64,000 nt of DNA from Lysobacteraceae bacterium (GCA_012523465.1 JAAYIK010000004.1:62001-126000); one strand, 5' to 3'; counted from the first letter of the stretch, positions 46,177 through 55,498 are shown. Notes: generated by a model from the letters alone, not told the origin. Translations and numbers: made by a program.

Positions 46177-49100
46177 GTGTCGATCACAAAGGGCCATGGC
46201 CTCGGTGGCGCGATGGGTGGTGGGACCCTGTCATGGACAGACGATATCCTGAGTCTCGCTGCCGACTGGTGGTGGGAACAGGATGCGGCGTTCCGCTTTA
46301 CTCGCCTGTGGGGCGACGGCGTCGAAGGCGGCGGGGTGGCGGTCGGCGAGCTGCTTGGCAAACCTCGCTGGGAGATCGGGCTGCAGCTCGTCGGCGGGTC
46401 CTGGGATTGGCATCGCGCCGATCTGGAGGCGCGTCGGCCGTTCCGGGATCTGCTGGTCTACCGTCCGCTGGCCGACGGCAGCCGGCGCTATCTGTGCATC
46501 AGCGGCGCGCCGGTCTATGACGCTGCTGGCCGCTTTCAGGGCTATCGCGGTTTTGGCCGGGACGTGACCGCGCTCATGCAGCCGCAGCAGGAGCTGGAGC
46601 GGCTCAAGGCGGCGTTGGATGCTTACCCCCATCCGGTGTTCATCACCGACGTCGCCCGCATGCAAATCGTCTACGTCAACGACAGCGCCTGTCGGATGAG
46701 CGGCTACAGCCGGGAGGAGCTGCTGGCCCTGCCGCCGGAAGTGGCGGCCCAGCTTCCCCGCAAGTCCTTGCTACAAATCTACGCCCAGGCCGCGGCCAGC
46801 GAAAACGGCTTCACCCTCGGTCCGGTCCTGCTGAGCTCGCGCGACGGCAGCCGGCGCGGCTGGTGGGAAATCTTTTGGCAGTCGCTGGAGCTGGAGGGGA
46901 GACAATTCATCTTCACCACCTCCCGCGAGGTCACCGAGCGCAAGCTGGCTCACGAAGCCGCACAGCGGACCGCCCGCACCCTCACCGTGCTCAGCACCAT
47001 CAACGAGGCCATGCTGCGAGCCACCTCGCCGGACGAGTTGTTCCAGCAGGCCTGCAACATTGCGGTGGAGGCGGGCCAGTTCATCGGCGCCGCCATCCTG
47101 CTGCGGGCGCCCGGCAGCACGGAGCTCAAGCTTGCGGCGGCAACCGGCTCCCATGTGGAGTCCATGCGTGCGGTGAGCATCTCCATCGACCCGAACGTGC
47201 CGGAAGGACGGGGGCTGGCCGGAACCGCCTTCCGCAGCGGCCAGCCGTGCACGACCGACGAGTTCCTAACCGATGAGCGGACCCGCCACTGGCGAGCGCA
47301 CGCGGAGCAGCTGGGGATCCGGGCCGGCGCGGCCATCCCCCTGCTCCGGAAGCAGACGCCGTTCGGTGTGATGCTGCTGTATTCGGCCGACCGCCGTGCC
47401 TTCGATGACGAAATCATCGCCCTGCTGCAGCGCATGGCCGCCAACATCAGCTATGCCCTGGATGTCTTCGAACAGGAGGCGCAGCGCGTTCAGGCCGAGG
47501 AGGCGCTGCGCAGGAGCGAGGAGAAATACCGCTCCATCCTCGACAACATCGAGGACGCCTATTACGAGGTCGATCTGGAAGGCAGACTGACGTTCTTCAA
47601 CAACGCCTTCTGCCGTCTGCTGGGCTATGCCGAGCACGAGCTGCTCGGCACTAGCTACCAGGCGCTGATGCGACCAGAGACGGCAAGCATGATCCGGACC
47701 GCATTCAACGGCGTCTATCGCAGCGGCCAGTCGCTCAAAATGCTGCACTGGGAGCTGCTCCGTAAGGACGGCGGCATCCTGCTGGTGGAAGGCTCGGTGC
47801 AGCTAATACGGGGAACGAACGGCGTACCGGCCGGCTTTCGCGGCATCATCCGCGACCTGACCGAGCGCAAGCGCGAAGAGCGCCTGCTGGCCCTGGAGCA
47901 TGCCGTGACCCGCTTGCTGGCGGAATCGGGCGAAACCCGCCGCACCCTGCGTGGCGTCGCGCGGCTCATTTGTCAGTCGGAGCAGTGGGCCGCAGGCGGC
48001 TACTATCAGTTGGATCCTGCCAGTGGCTCGGCGCGCCTGCTGGCGGGCTGGCGCCAGCCGGAGTTTCGAACCGAATGGCTGGGCGAGGGATTCGCCGAGG
48101 TGCCTGCTGGGGGACTGATCTCCGCCGTCGCCGAGTCCGGCGAGCCGCTGTGGGTCGAGAATCTGGCCGATGATCCGCGCGCCACCTGGGCGCCGCCCAA
48201 GGAGGCGGAAAAGCTGGCTCGATTATTCTTCCCGGTGCGGGTCGAGGGCGAGACGCTCGGGGTGTTCACTTTCGTTACCGGCTCCAGCCGTCCTCCTGAG
48301 CCGCGGCTGCTGCAGACGGCGTTGGTGATCGGCGACCAGGTCGGGCAGTTCCTGCAGCGCAAGCAGGTGGAGCAGGGGCTGCGCGAGAGCGAGGCACGTT
48401 TCCGCAGCCTGACCGCGTTGTCGTCCGATTGGTACTGGGAGCAGGATGCCGAGTTCCGCTTCACTCGTCTGGAAGGCCGCCACATGGTGGGCGACGAGAG
48501 CCTGGAAGGCGAGAACTGGTTGGGCCGCCGGCGCTGGGAGACCGGTCTGGTGCCGGACGAGGGCGGCAGCTGGCGGGAGCACATCGACACACTCAGGCAG
48601 CGCCAGCCCTTCAAGGACTTCATCCTGCGCCGCACCATGGCCGATGGTAGCGTCCGCTACATCAGTGTCAGCGGTGAGCCTATTCTCGATGGCCAGGGCA
48701 AGCTACTGGGCTATCGGGGCGTTGGCCGGGACGTGACCGACAGCAAGCGGGCCGAGGAGCAAATCCGCTATCTGGCGACCCACGACAGCTTGACCGAGCT
48801 GCCCAACCGGGTGTTGTTCGGCCAGCTGCTGACCGCGGCCATCAAGACCGCCAAGCGGCAGGCGCGCGGCTTTACCGTGATGTTCATCGATCTCGATCAC
48901 TTCAAGCTGGTCAACGACACGCTGGGCCACGAGGCCGGCGATCGCCTGCTGCGCGAGGTGGCGCAGCGGCTCAAGCGTACCCTGCGGGCCAGCGACACCG
49001 TGGCCAGGCTCGGCGGTGACGAGTTCGTGGTGTTGCTGCAGCGGGCTGACACACGCGAGAGCGCGACCAAGGTGGCGCAGAAAATCCTGGCCGCCTTGTC

Positions 49101-50079
49101 CGAGCCCATCGTCATCCAGGGGCAGGAGTGCCGCGTGACGGCTAGCATCGGCATCTGCATGTATCCGCTGCAGGCGCACGACGAGGAAAGCCTGATGCTG
49201 AACGCGGATACCGCCATGTACCTGGCCAAGGAAGCGGGCAAGAGCAGCTTCCGCTTTTACGACCCGGCGCTGCAGCACCAGTCGGCGGAGCGGATGGCGC
49301 TGGAAAAAGGGCTGCAGCAGGCCCTGGAGAACGGGCAGTTCGTCCTCCACTACCAGGCCAAGCTGGATCTCAAGACCAACCGCATCGCCGGCGTGGAGGC
49401 GCTGCTGCGCTGGAACCATCCCGAGCGCGGTCTGATTCCACCCGGGGCGTTCATCCCGCTGGCCGAGGAGTCCGGCCTGATCGTGCCCATCGGCCGCTGG
49501 GTGCTGCAGGCCGTCTGCCGGCAGAACATGGAATGGCTGGATCAGGGGCTGCCGCCGGTGGTCGTGGCCGTCAACCTCTCGCCGCGGCAGTTCCAGGACG
49601 ACGGCCTGCTGGACGACATCGCCAACGCCCTGCGTGCCTCCGGCATGCCGCCGCAGCTGCTGGAGCTGGAGCTCACAGAGGGCATGCTGCTGGAGAATTC
49701 CCGCCGTACCCTGCAGACCCTGAACGCGATCAAGGCGCTGGGCATCCGCATCACCATGGACGACTTCGGGGTTGGCTACTCGTCGCTCGGCCAGCTGCGC
49801 GGCTTCCCCATCGACACCCTGAAAATCGACCGCTCCTTCATTCAGAACCTGCCCGACAGTAGCCAGGACAGGGCCATCACCCGGGCCATCGTGGCGCTGG
49901 CCAAATCGCTGGAGCTGCAAGTGATTGCCGAGGGTGTGGAAACGGTGGAGCAGGAACGCTTCCTGCGCGAGATTGCCTGCGACCAATCGCAGGGCTATTA
50001 CTTTAGCAAGCCGGTCGCCGCCGACGAGTTTGCCGAGCTGCTGCGGAAGACCAGCACCACCCATCCCGTCACCGCCTGA
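46177..50079 (+). CDS. multi-PAS/GAF diguanylate cyclase-phosphodiesterase (GGDEF-EAL)
   Basis: A 1300-residue soluble protein; start taken at a GTG (46177), with an ATG at 46213 as alternative and no clear ribosome site for either. Domain order: PAS (about 26-133), PAS (140-255), GAF (265-425), PAS (450-565), GAF (580-725), PAS (746-855), GGDEF (870-1030), EAL (1045-1290). The GGDEF motif at 946-950 is intact with an RASD inhibitory site five residues before it. EAL is intact at Glu1074 (VEALLRW), and DDFGVGYSSL follows. Both activities are therefore possible. The first and last PAS domains are near copies of each other. It would make and/or break c-di-GMP in response to several cytosolic signals. 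Confidence 0.93.
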   Translation: MSITKGHGLGGAMGGGTLSWTDDILSLAADWWWEQDAAFRFTRLWGDGVEGGGVAVGELLGKPRWEIGLQLVGGSWDWHRADLEARRPFRDLLVYRPLADGSRRYLCISGAPVYDAAGRFQGYRGFGRDVTALMQPQQELERLKAALDAYPHPVFITDVARMQIVYVNDSACRMSGYSREELLALPPEVAAQLPRKSLLQIYAQAAASENGFTLGPVLLSSRDGSRRGWWEIFWQSLELEGRQFIFTTSREVTERKLAHEAAQRTARTLTVLSTINEAMLRATSPDELFQQACNIAVEAGQFIGAAILLRAPGSTELKLAAATGSHVESMRAVSISIDPNVPEGRGLAGTAFRSGQPCTTDEFLTDERTRHWRAHAEQLGIRAGAAIPLLRKQTPFGVMLLYSADRRAFDDEIIALLQRMAANISYALDVFEQEAQRVQAEEALRRSEEKYRSILDNIEDAYYEVDLEGRLTFFNNAFCRLLGYAEHELLGTSYQALMRPETASMIRTAFNGVYRSGQSLKMLHWELLRKDGGILLVEGSVQLIRGTNGVPAGFRGIIRDLTERKREERLLALEHAVTRLLAESGETRRTLRGVARLICQSEQWAAGGYYQLDPASGSARLLAGWRQPEFRTEWLGEGFAEVPAGGLISAVAESGEPLWVENLADDPRATWAPPKEAEKLARLFFPVRVEGETLGVFTFVTGSSRPPEPRLLQTALVIGDQVGQFLQRKQVEQGLRESEARFRSLTALSSDWYWEQDAEFRFTRLEGRHMVGDESLEGENWLGRRRWETGLVPDEGGSWREHIDTLRQRQPFKDFILRRTMADGSVRYISVSGEPILDGQGKLLGYRGVGRDVTDSKRAEEQIRYLATHDSLTELPNRVLFGQLLTAAIKTAKRQARGFTVMFIDLDHFKLVNDTLGHEAGDRLLREVAQRLKRTLRASDTVARLGGDEFVVLLQRADTRESATKVAQKILAALSEPIVIQGQECRVTASIGICMYPLQAHDEESLMLNADTAMYLAKEAGKSSFRFYDPALQHQSAERMALEKGLQQALENGQFVLHYQAKLDLKTNRIAGVEALLRWNHPERGLIPPGAFIPLAEESGLIVPIGRWVLQAVCRQNMEWLDQGLPPVVVAVNLSPRQFQDDGLLDDIANALRASGMPPQLLELELTEGMLLENSRRTLQTLNAIKALGIRITMDDFGVGYSSLGQLRGFPIDTLKIDRSFIQNLPDSSQDRAITRAIVALAKSLELQVIAEGVETVEQERFLREIACDQSQGYYFSKPVAADEFAELLRKTSTTHPVTA

Positions 50080-50120
50080 GCGGCCCGCCCTGGACAGGCG
50101 GGCGCGCCGGCAAGCGGTGC

Positions 50121-50828
50121 TCAGGCGGGCAGCTTGGCTTCGCGCAGATAGTAGCGGCCGGTGACCTGCAGCTGGTCATCGAACTCGTAGACTAGCGGGT
50201 CGCCGGTGGCCACCTCGACCTTGAGGATTTCTTCTTCCGAGAGCCGGTCCAGATGCTTAATCAAGGCACGCAGGCTGTTGCCGTGGGCGGCGATCAGCAC
50301 CGTCTCCACCTCCCGCAGCTTGGGCAGGATGGCTTCCTCCCAGTAGGGCAGCACCCGCTCTAGCGTCGTGGCCAGGGATTCGGTGGCCGGCAGCTGCTCC
50401 GGTGCCAGCATGCTGTAGCGGGGATCGTGGCGCGGGTGGCGCGGATCGTCCGGATCCAGCGCTGGGGGCGGCGTGGCGTAGCTGCGGCGCCAGATGTGGA
50501 CCTGCTCGTCGCCATATTGCTTGGCCGTCTCGGCCTTATTCAGCCCGGTCAGGGCGCCGTAATGGCGCTCGTTGAGGCGCCAGTCCTTGGAGACCGGCAC
50601 CCACATCTGGTCCAGCTCGTCGAGGATGATCCAGCAGGTGCGGATGGCGCGCTTGAGCACCGAGGTGAAGGCATGATCGATCCTGTAACCATGGGCTTTC
50701 AGCAGCTGGCCGGCCGCCCGGGCTTCCTCGCGGCCCTTGTCGGTGACGTCGACGTCAACCCAGCCGGTGAAGCGGTTCTCCAGATTCCAGATGCTCTGGC
50801 CATGGCGCACCAGTACGAGGCGTTTCAT
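50121..50828 (-). CDS. gpmA: 2,3-bisphosphoglycerate-dependent phosphoglycerate mutase
   Basis: A 235-residue glycolytic enzyme interconverting 3- and 2-phosphoglycerate through a phosphohistidine. The ATG at 50828 ([10 protein letters not shown]) is chosen because AAGGA lies 10 bp before it; an ATG at 50852 is in the same frame. Catalytic His9 is in [21 protein letters not shown] carries the conserved Glu/Arg/Tyr, and the second His is in [11 protein letters not shown]. Length fits GpmA (230-250). It stands alone between the c-di-GMP gene and the thioesterase gene. Confidence 0.94.
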   Translation of the reverse strand: MKRLVLVRHGQSIWNLENRFTGWVDVDVTDKGREEARAAGQLLKAHGYRIDHAFTSVLKRAIRTCWIILDELDQMWVPVSKDWRLNERHYGALTGLNKAETAKQYGDEQVHIWRRSYATPPPALDPDDPRHPRHDPRYSMLAPEQLPATESLATTLERVLPYWEEAILPKLREVETVLIAAHGNSLRALIKHLDRLSEEEILKVEVATGDPLVYEFDDQLQVTGRYYLREAKLPA

Positions 50829-50889
50829 TGCGGTCTTATCCTTGGAAAACATTCACGATGAAAGAGCAGGCCCTAGTCTACCAGCCCGC

Positions 50890-51345
50890 TCAGGCGGTCG
50901 GCAGGGCCGCGGGCACCGCGACGTAAAGCCCCTGGAACAGGGCGGCCGGCTGCTCCAGGTCGGGCACGCCGACGTCCAGTCGCAAGCGCGTCCGGTGGCC
51001 GCCGATGAGGCTGGCCAGAAAGCGCTGCTGCTCGTCACTGGGGAGCAGCACCTGGGCGAACAGCGTCTTCCGCACCGGACGGCGATAACGGATGCGGCCG
51101 TCGGCCAGAACCAGTTCGGCGGGCACGCTCTCGCGCTGTGTCAGCTGATACAGGAAAGCCCAGCCGGCAATGCTGGCCAGGGCGTACAGGCTGCCGGCAA
51201 AGGCATTGCCGGCATGGTTGCGATTGGCATCCAGCGGCGCCTGCAGGATCAGGCTTTCCGGGCGCAGGTCGACAACCTCGACCTGCATCGCCGCGGTGAG
51301 CGGGAGCAGACGGTGTAGCTCAGTTGTCAGTTGTTCGGGAGTCAT
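50890..51345 (-). CDS. YiiD C-terminal-type hotdog thioesterase
   Basis: A 151-residue hotdog-fold protein. The frame runs upstream to 51450, but the ATG at 51345 overlaps the stop of the preceding dehydrogenase gene (ATGA) and is the likely start. Family features are APLDANRNHAGNAFAGSLYA (Asn and Ala/Gly residues of the hotdog helix) and AELVLADGRIRYRRPV. Related proteins are the thioesterase half of YiiD. It would hydrolyse an acyl-thioester; substrate unknown. It is translationally coupled to the sugar dehydrogenase-like gene. Confidence 0.85.
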   Translation of the reverse strand: MTPEQLTTELHRLLPLTAAMQVEVVDLRPESLILQAPLDANRNHAGNAFAGSLYALASIAGWAFLYQLTQRESVPAELVLADGRIRYRRPVRKTLFAQVLLPSDEQQRFLASLIGGHRTRLRLDVGVPDLEQPAALFQGLYVAVPAALPTA

Positions 51346-52454
51346 CGACGCTGTTCTTGGTAGGAGATGCGGTAAACCACGCCGGCGTGATCGTCCGACA
51401 CCAGTAAGGCGCCGTCCGGCATGACCAGGACATCGACCGGCCGGCCCCAAACTTTATCATTTTGCAGCCAGCCTTCGGCAAAGGGCTCGTAAGCGCTGGG
51501 CCTGCCCTGCTGATCCAGCACGATGCGGGTGACCCGGTAGCCGATTTTCTCGCTGCGGTTCCAGGAGCCGTGCTCGGCGATGAAGATGTTGTTGCGATAT
51601 TGCGGCGGGAACATCGTGCCGGTGTAAAAGCGCAGGCCGAGCGCAGCCACGTGCGGTCCCAGCTCCTGCGCGGGCGGCGTGTAGCGGGCGCAGTCGCGGC
51701 CAGCGCCGAATTCGGGGTCGGGAATGCCCTTGCCGTGGCAGTACGGGTAGCCGAAATGCAGCCTGGCCCTGGGGGCGCGGTTGAGCTCGTCCGGCGGCAG
51801 GTCATCGCCCAGCCAGTCGCGACCGTTGTCGGTGAACCACAGCTCGCCGGTTTGCGGATGCCAGGTCATGCCGACGCTGTTGCGCACGCCATGGGCGTAG
51901 ATCTCCCGGCCGCTGCCGTCCAGGTTGAGCCGGACGATGTGGGCGTAGCCTGCGCGGTCACAGATGTTGCAGGGCGCTCCGACCGACACATAGAGCTTGC
52001 GGTCCGGGCCGATGGCGAGGTAGCGCCAGCCGTGGGCCGGATCGCTGGGAAAGCCGTCCGCGACCACGACCGGCTGCGGCGGCTGCTGGAGCCGGTTCTC
52101 GATGTCGTCGTAGCGCAGCAGGCGCTGCCGGGTGGCCACATAGAGCTTGCCGTCGTGGAAGGCGATACCGTTGGGGGTATTGAGATCGCTGGCGATCACG
52201 TACTTCGCCTCGGCGCGTTGATCGCCATCGCGGTCGCGCAGGGCATAAATCACCCCTTGCCGGCGGGTGCTGACGAACAGGGTTCCCTGATCGCCCAGGG
52301 CGAGCGAACGGGCATCGGGCACGTCATCGGCATAGATGTCGATGCGGAAGCTTGGCGGGAGCTTGATCGCGTCCAGCGGCAGGTCGCTGCCGGCGCCGAC
52401 CCGCGGCACCAAGGCGGCGAGCAGGCCCATGGCCAGGACGTTTGCAATGCGCAT
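51342..52454 (-). CDS. PQQ-dependent sugar dehydrogenase-like (sorbosone/GSDH family) periplasmic protein
   Basis: A 370-residue six-bladed propeller. The ATG at 52454 (MRIANVLAMGLL) follows AAGGGGATC; a signal peptide ends about residue 23 (PRVGAGS). Blade features include DARSLALGDQGTLFVSTR, LNTPNGIAFHDGKLYVAT, HGWRYLAIGPDRKLYVSVG, GVRNSVGMTWHPQTGELWFTDNG and FIAEHGSWNRS, all typical of glucose/sorbosone dehydrogenase-like proteins. It may oxidise sugars in the periplasm with PQQ, but no pqq genes are in view and many members have unproved activity. Its stop overlaps the thioesterase start. Confidence 0.88.
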   Translation of the reverse strand: MRIANVLAMGLLAALVPRVGAGSDLPLDAIKLPPSFRIDIYADDVPDARSLALGDQGTLFVSTRRQGVIYALRDRDGDQRAEAKYVIASDLNTPNGIAFHDGKLYVATRQRLLRYDDIENRLQQPPQPVVVADGFPSDPAHGWRYLAIGPDRKLYVSVGAPCNICDRAGYAHIVRLNLDGSGREIYAHGVRNSVGMTWHPQTGELWFTDNGRDWLGDDLPPDELNRAPRARLHFGYPYCHGKGIPDPEFGAGRDCARYTPPAQELGPHVAALGLRFYTGTMFPPQYRNNIFIAEHGSWNRSEKIGYRVTRIVLDQQGRPSAYEPFAEGWLQNDKVWGRPVDVLVMPDGALLVSDDHAGVVYRISYQEQRR

Positions 52455-52591
52455 GCGGATCCCCTTTGCAGTCGTTATTGGAGCGGGACCGCCGGATGGC
52501 GGTCGCCTGCCTGCACGGGCATGAACAACGTTATTGACGTATGGGCGTGCCGCATAGGTTACCATCGGCAGGTGCAGACATAGGAGAAACC

Positions 52592-53077
52592 ATGGCAGTC
52601 GAGATCGAACGTAAGTTCCTGGTGTGCAGCGATGCCTGGCGGCAGGCGGCCGATGCCGGCTGCGATTACCGCCAGGGCTATTTGTGCGGTGATGCCGACA
52701 TGGTGGTGCGGGTGCGGGTCGTTGGTGAGGCCGCCTGGCTTGCCGTCAAGGCCAAGGCTGCCGCCGGTGGCATCGTGCGCCACGAGTTCGAGTATCCCAT
52801 CCCCCTGGCCGATGCCAACGCCATGCTGGCCCAGCTGTGCCGTCAGCCGCTGATCGAGAAGCGGCGGCACCGGTTCAGGCACGGCGACCATGTCTGGGAA
52901 ATCGACGTGTTTCACGGCGCCAACGCCGGTTTGGTGCTGGCGGAGATCGAGTTGAGCGACCCGGACGAGGAGTTCTTGCGTCCGCCCTGGCTGGGCGAGG
53001 AGGTCAGCACCGACCCACGCTACTTCAGCGCTTATCTCAGCCAGCACCCGTATCGTGAGTGGAAGCATGAGCTTTGA
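52592..53077 (+). CDS. CYTH domain protein, likely inorganic triphosphatase
   Basis: A 161-residue triphosphate tunnel metalloenzyme. The ATG at 52592 follows TAGGAG; an upstream extension to 52541 is not needed. The hallmark EIERKFL places Glu4, Glu6 and Lys8 in the metal-binding motif. Further basic residues line the tunnel (VRVRVV, KAKAAAGGIVRHEFEY, EKRRHRFRHG) and acidic ones close it (EIDVFHGAN, LAEIEL). Related proteins hydrolyse inorganic triphosphate or thiamine triphosphate. The next gene begins 11 bp before its stop. Confidence 0.92.
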   Translation: MAVEIERKFLVCSDAWRQAADAGCDYRQGYLCGDADMVVRVRVVGEAAWLAVKAKAAAGGIVRHEFEYPIPLADANAMLAQLCRQPLIEKRRHRFRHGDHVWEIDVFHGANAGLVLAEIELSDPDEEFLRPPWLGEEVSTDPRYFSAYLSQHPYREWKHEL

Positions 53078-53594
53078 CCGACAGGGCCATTATCAGCGCG
53101 TGGTGGACAGCGGCCGGATTTGGCTGCAGGTCGACCTCGGGCAGCAGCGCCTGAAAGTGCGGCAGGGCAGTCAGCTGGTGCGCGAGTATCCCATCTCCAG
53201 CGCCGCCAAGGGGGCGGGCGAGTTGCACGGCAGCAATCGCACCCCGCGCGGCTGGCACGTGATTCGCGCCAAGATCGGCGATGGGGCGCCCAGCGGTGCT
53301 GTCTTCGTCGGCCGCCGCCCGACCGGCGAGATCTACAGCGAGGAGCTGGCGCAGCAGCATCCGGACCGGGACTGGATTCTTACCCGCATCCTCTGGCTGA
53401 GCGGCCTGGAGCGCGGCTATAACCGGTTGGGCAATCGCGACACCATGCGCCGCTATATTTACATCCACGGTTGTCCGGACTCGACGCCCATGGGGCAGCC
53501 CGGCTCGGCCGGCTGCGTACGCATGCGCAACGCTGACGTCATCGAGCTGTTCGAGCAGGTCGAGCCGGGAACGCCGGTGCTCATCCACGAGTGA
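53067..53594 (+). CDS. YkuD-fold protein without signal peptide, probable cytosolic L,D-carboxypeptidase
   Basis: A 175-residue protein (start at the ATG at 53067; a GTG at 53055 is possible). The YkuD active site is intact: IYIHGCPDS with His134, then GSAGCVRM with Cys150 and Arg152. N-terminal beta strands match the L,D-transpeptidase fold (QVDLGQQRLKV, YPISSAAKG). There is no signal peptide, anchor or LysM domain, so it should stay in the cytosol. YkuD proteins of this kind (LdcV, ElsL) act as L,D-carboxypeptidases in peptidoglycan recycling. It is 16 bp before nagZ, a cytosolic recycling enzyme. Confidence 0.85.
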   Translation: MSFDRQGHYQRVVDSGRIWLQVDLGQQRLKVRQGSQLVREYPISSAAKGAGELHGSNRTPRGWHVIRAKIGDGAPSGAVFVGRRPTGEIYSEELAQQHPDRDWILTRILWLSGLERGYNRLGNRDTMRRYIYIHGCPDSTPMGQPGSAGCVRMRNADVIELFEQVEPGTPVLIHE

Positions 53595-53610
53595 GAAGAA
53601 GGAAGGCCCG

Positions 53611-54642
53611 ATGAGGTTGGGGCAGCTCATGGTGGGGATAAGCGGCTGCGAGCTGACGGTCGACGAGCGCGAATGCCTGCGCCATCCCCAGGTCGGCGGC
53701 GTGATCCTGTTCAGCCGCAATTTCCATGATCTGGTGCAGCTGCAGACGCTGGTACAGGAAATCCATGCCCTGCGGCAGCCGCCGCTGCTGGTGGCGGTCG
53801 ATCAGGAGGGCGGGCGGGTGCAGCGTTTCCAGGGCGAGTTTACCCGCCTGCCACCGCCGGGGTCGCTGGCGCCTTTGTACGATCGCAATCCCCGTCAGGC
53901 GTGCAGCCTGGCAGAGCGTTTGGGCTGGCTGATGGCCAGCGAGCTGCGGGCCGTCGGCATCGATCTGAGCTTCGCTCCGGTGCTGGACCTGGGCCGCGGC
54001 ATCAGCCAGGTGATCGGTGACCGTGCCTTCCACGCCCAGCCACAGGCGGTGGCCGAGCTGGCCCGGGCCTACGCGCGCGGCATGCGTCGCGCCGGCATGG
54101 CGGCGACCGGCAAGCACTTTCCTGGGCATGGCTCGGTGGCGCCGGATTCGCATCTGGAACTGCCGCGCGACCCTCGTCCCTGGGGCGATCTGCAGCAGGA
54201 AGATCTGGTGCCGTTCGAGCGCTTGATCGGCAGCGGCATCGCCGCGCTCATGACGGCCCATGTCATCTTTCCGGCGGTGGACGAGTTGCCGGCCAGCTTC
54301 TCCCGTGCCTGGGTGGAGGGCATCCTGCGCAATCGGCTGGGATTCCAGGGCGCCGTCTTCAGCGACGACCTCGGCATGGCGGCGGCCGGCTGCATCGGCG
54401 ACTTTCCGCTGCGCGCCCGGAGAGCCTTGGCGGCTGGTTGCGACATGGTGCTGCTGTGCAACGAGTTCGATCAAATTCCCCGGGTGCTGGCGGCGCTGCC
54501 AGCGACGCCCGAGCCGGCCGCCTCGATGCGGCTAGCGCGTCTGCGCGGTCGTCCGGGGGCGCTGGACTGGGCCGCCTTGCGCCGCCTGCCGGAGTGGCGC
54601 GCCGCCGCCGAGGCGGCAGCGGCGCTGGTGGCGCAAGCCTGA
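53611..54642 (+). CDS. nagZ: beta-N-acetylhexosaminidase NagZ
   Basis: A 343-residue glycoside hydrolase family 3 enzyme of the cytosol. It removes GlcNAc from anhydro-muropeptides during peptidoglycan recycling. VAVDQEGGRVQRF is at 61-73, KHFPGHG at 168-174 with the catalytic DSH dyad at 179-181, and the nucleophile is in SDDLGM (251-256). Length is normal (about 330-345). It is cotranscribed with the YkuD and CYTH genes. In beta-lactam-resistant species its product tunes AmpR/AmpC; no amp genes are visible here. Confidence 0.95.
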   Translation: MRLGQLMVGISGCELTVDERECLRHPQVGGVILFSRNFHDLVQLQTLVQEIHALRQPPLLVAVDQEGGRVQRFQGEFTRLPPPGSLAPLYDRNPRQACSLAERLGWLMASELRAVGIDLSFAPVLDLGRGISQVIGDRAFHAQPQAVAELARAYARGMRRAGMAATGKHFPGHGSVAPDSHLELPRDPRPWGDLQQEDLVPFERLIGSGIAALMTAHVIFPAVDELPASFSRAWVEGILRNRLGFQGAVFSDDLGMAAAGCIGDFPLRARRALAAGCDMVLLCNEFDQIPRVLAALPATPEPAASMRLARLRGRPGALDWAALRRLPEWRAAAEAAAALVAQA

Positions 54643-54655
54643 ATCGTTTTGCAAG

Positions 54656-54684
54656 TGGCTAGGAGACAAGCGGCTTTCTATAAT
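54656..54684 (+). promoter_or_regulatory. promoter candidate with perfect -10 box before the phosphoribosyltransferase gene
   Basis: TATAAT (54679-54684) is a perfect -10 box. The -35 position (TGGCTA, 54656-54661) is poor. The box sits inside GCGGC-N11-GCCGC. A leader of about 230 bp to the gene at 54923 would result. Confidence 0.35.
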
Positions 54685-54922
54685 CGCCGCTTTCGACATT
54701 GCCGGACCGCCGGGCAGGCCGGCCGGAATGTCGGTAGAGTTCGCCGCCTGCGGCGCTGCCGAGCAGGGCCGCCCGGGTCAGGCAGGGATTCCCCCGCGGC
54801 ATGCTGCCGGCACAGCCCGGTGCGGCGGACGGGAACTCGGGAAGCGATGAGCCGTCGCCGATGCCCGCGTGCTCAGCGAAGCCGTGGACGCCGCGACGGC
54901 CACTTTTACTTAGAGTATTTGC

Positions 54923-55498
54923 ATGTCGAACAAGATTAGCGCCGAGGAAGCGCTGGCGGTCCTGCGCCAGTCTTCGCTGTTGCACGAAGGCTCCGAAGTC
55001 GAGAAGGCGGTGGAGCGGATGGCGGCCGAGATCACCGCCGTCCTGCGCGATCAAAACCCCATCGCGTTATGTGTCATGATAGGGGGGCTGGTGCCGGCTG
55101 GTATGCTGCTGCCCCGCCTGGAGTTTCCGCTGGAGATCGACTACTGCCACGCGACTCGCTACCGTGGCGCGACTAGCGGCGGCGAGCTGCACTGGCTGGC
55201 CCGTCCCCAGCTCGACCTCAAGGATCGGGTTGTCCTCATCATCGACGACATCCTGGACGAAGGCCACACCTTGGCCCAGATCATCGGGGACTGCCGCGCC
55301 CAGGGAGCCCGCGCCGTTTATACCGCGGTGCTCGCCAACAAGCTGCATGACCGGCGCATCAGCGGTCTCAAGGCCGATTTCGTCGGCTTGGACGTGGCCG
55401 ATCACTATGTCTTCGGCGCCGGCATGGACTACAAGGGCTGGTTCCGCAACCTCAACGGGATTTATGCCGCGCCGGAGCAGGTGGACAAGGGCGCTTGA
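54923..55498 (+). CDS. hpt: hypoxanthine-guanine phosphoribosyltransferase
   Basis: A 191-residue purine salvage enzyme joining hypoxanthine or guanine to PRPP. The PRPP motif VVLIIDDILDEG is at 103-114, a C-terminal base-binding region FVGLDVADHYVFGAG near 150, and the flexible loop region around CHATRYRGATSGGE. The subtype (Hpt against Gpt) is inferred. It lies next to the methylthioinosine phosphorylase gene, whose product releases hypoxanthine; the two would work in series. This gene order also occurs in pseudomonads. Confidence 0.9.
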   Translation: MSNKISAEEALAVLRQSSLLHEGSEVEKAVERMAAEITAVLRDQNPIALCVMIGGLVPAGMLLPRLEFPLEIDYCHATRYRGATSGGELHWLARPQLDLKDRVVLIIDDILDEGHTLAQIIGDCRAQGARAVYTAVLANKLHDRRISGLKADFVGLDVADHYVFGAGMDYKGWFRNLNGIYAAPEQVDKGA

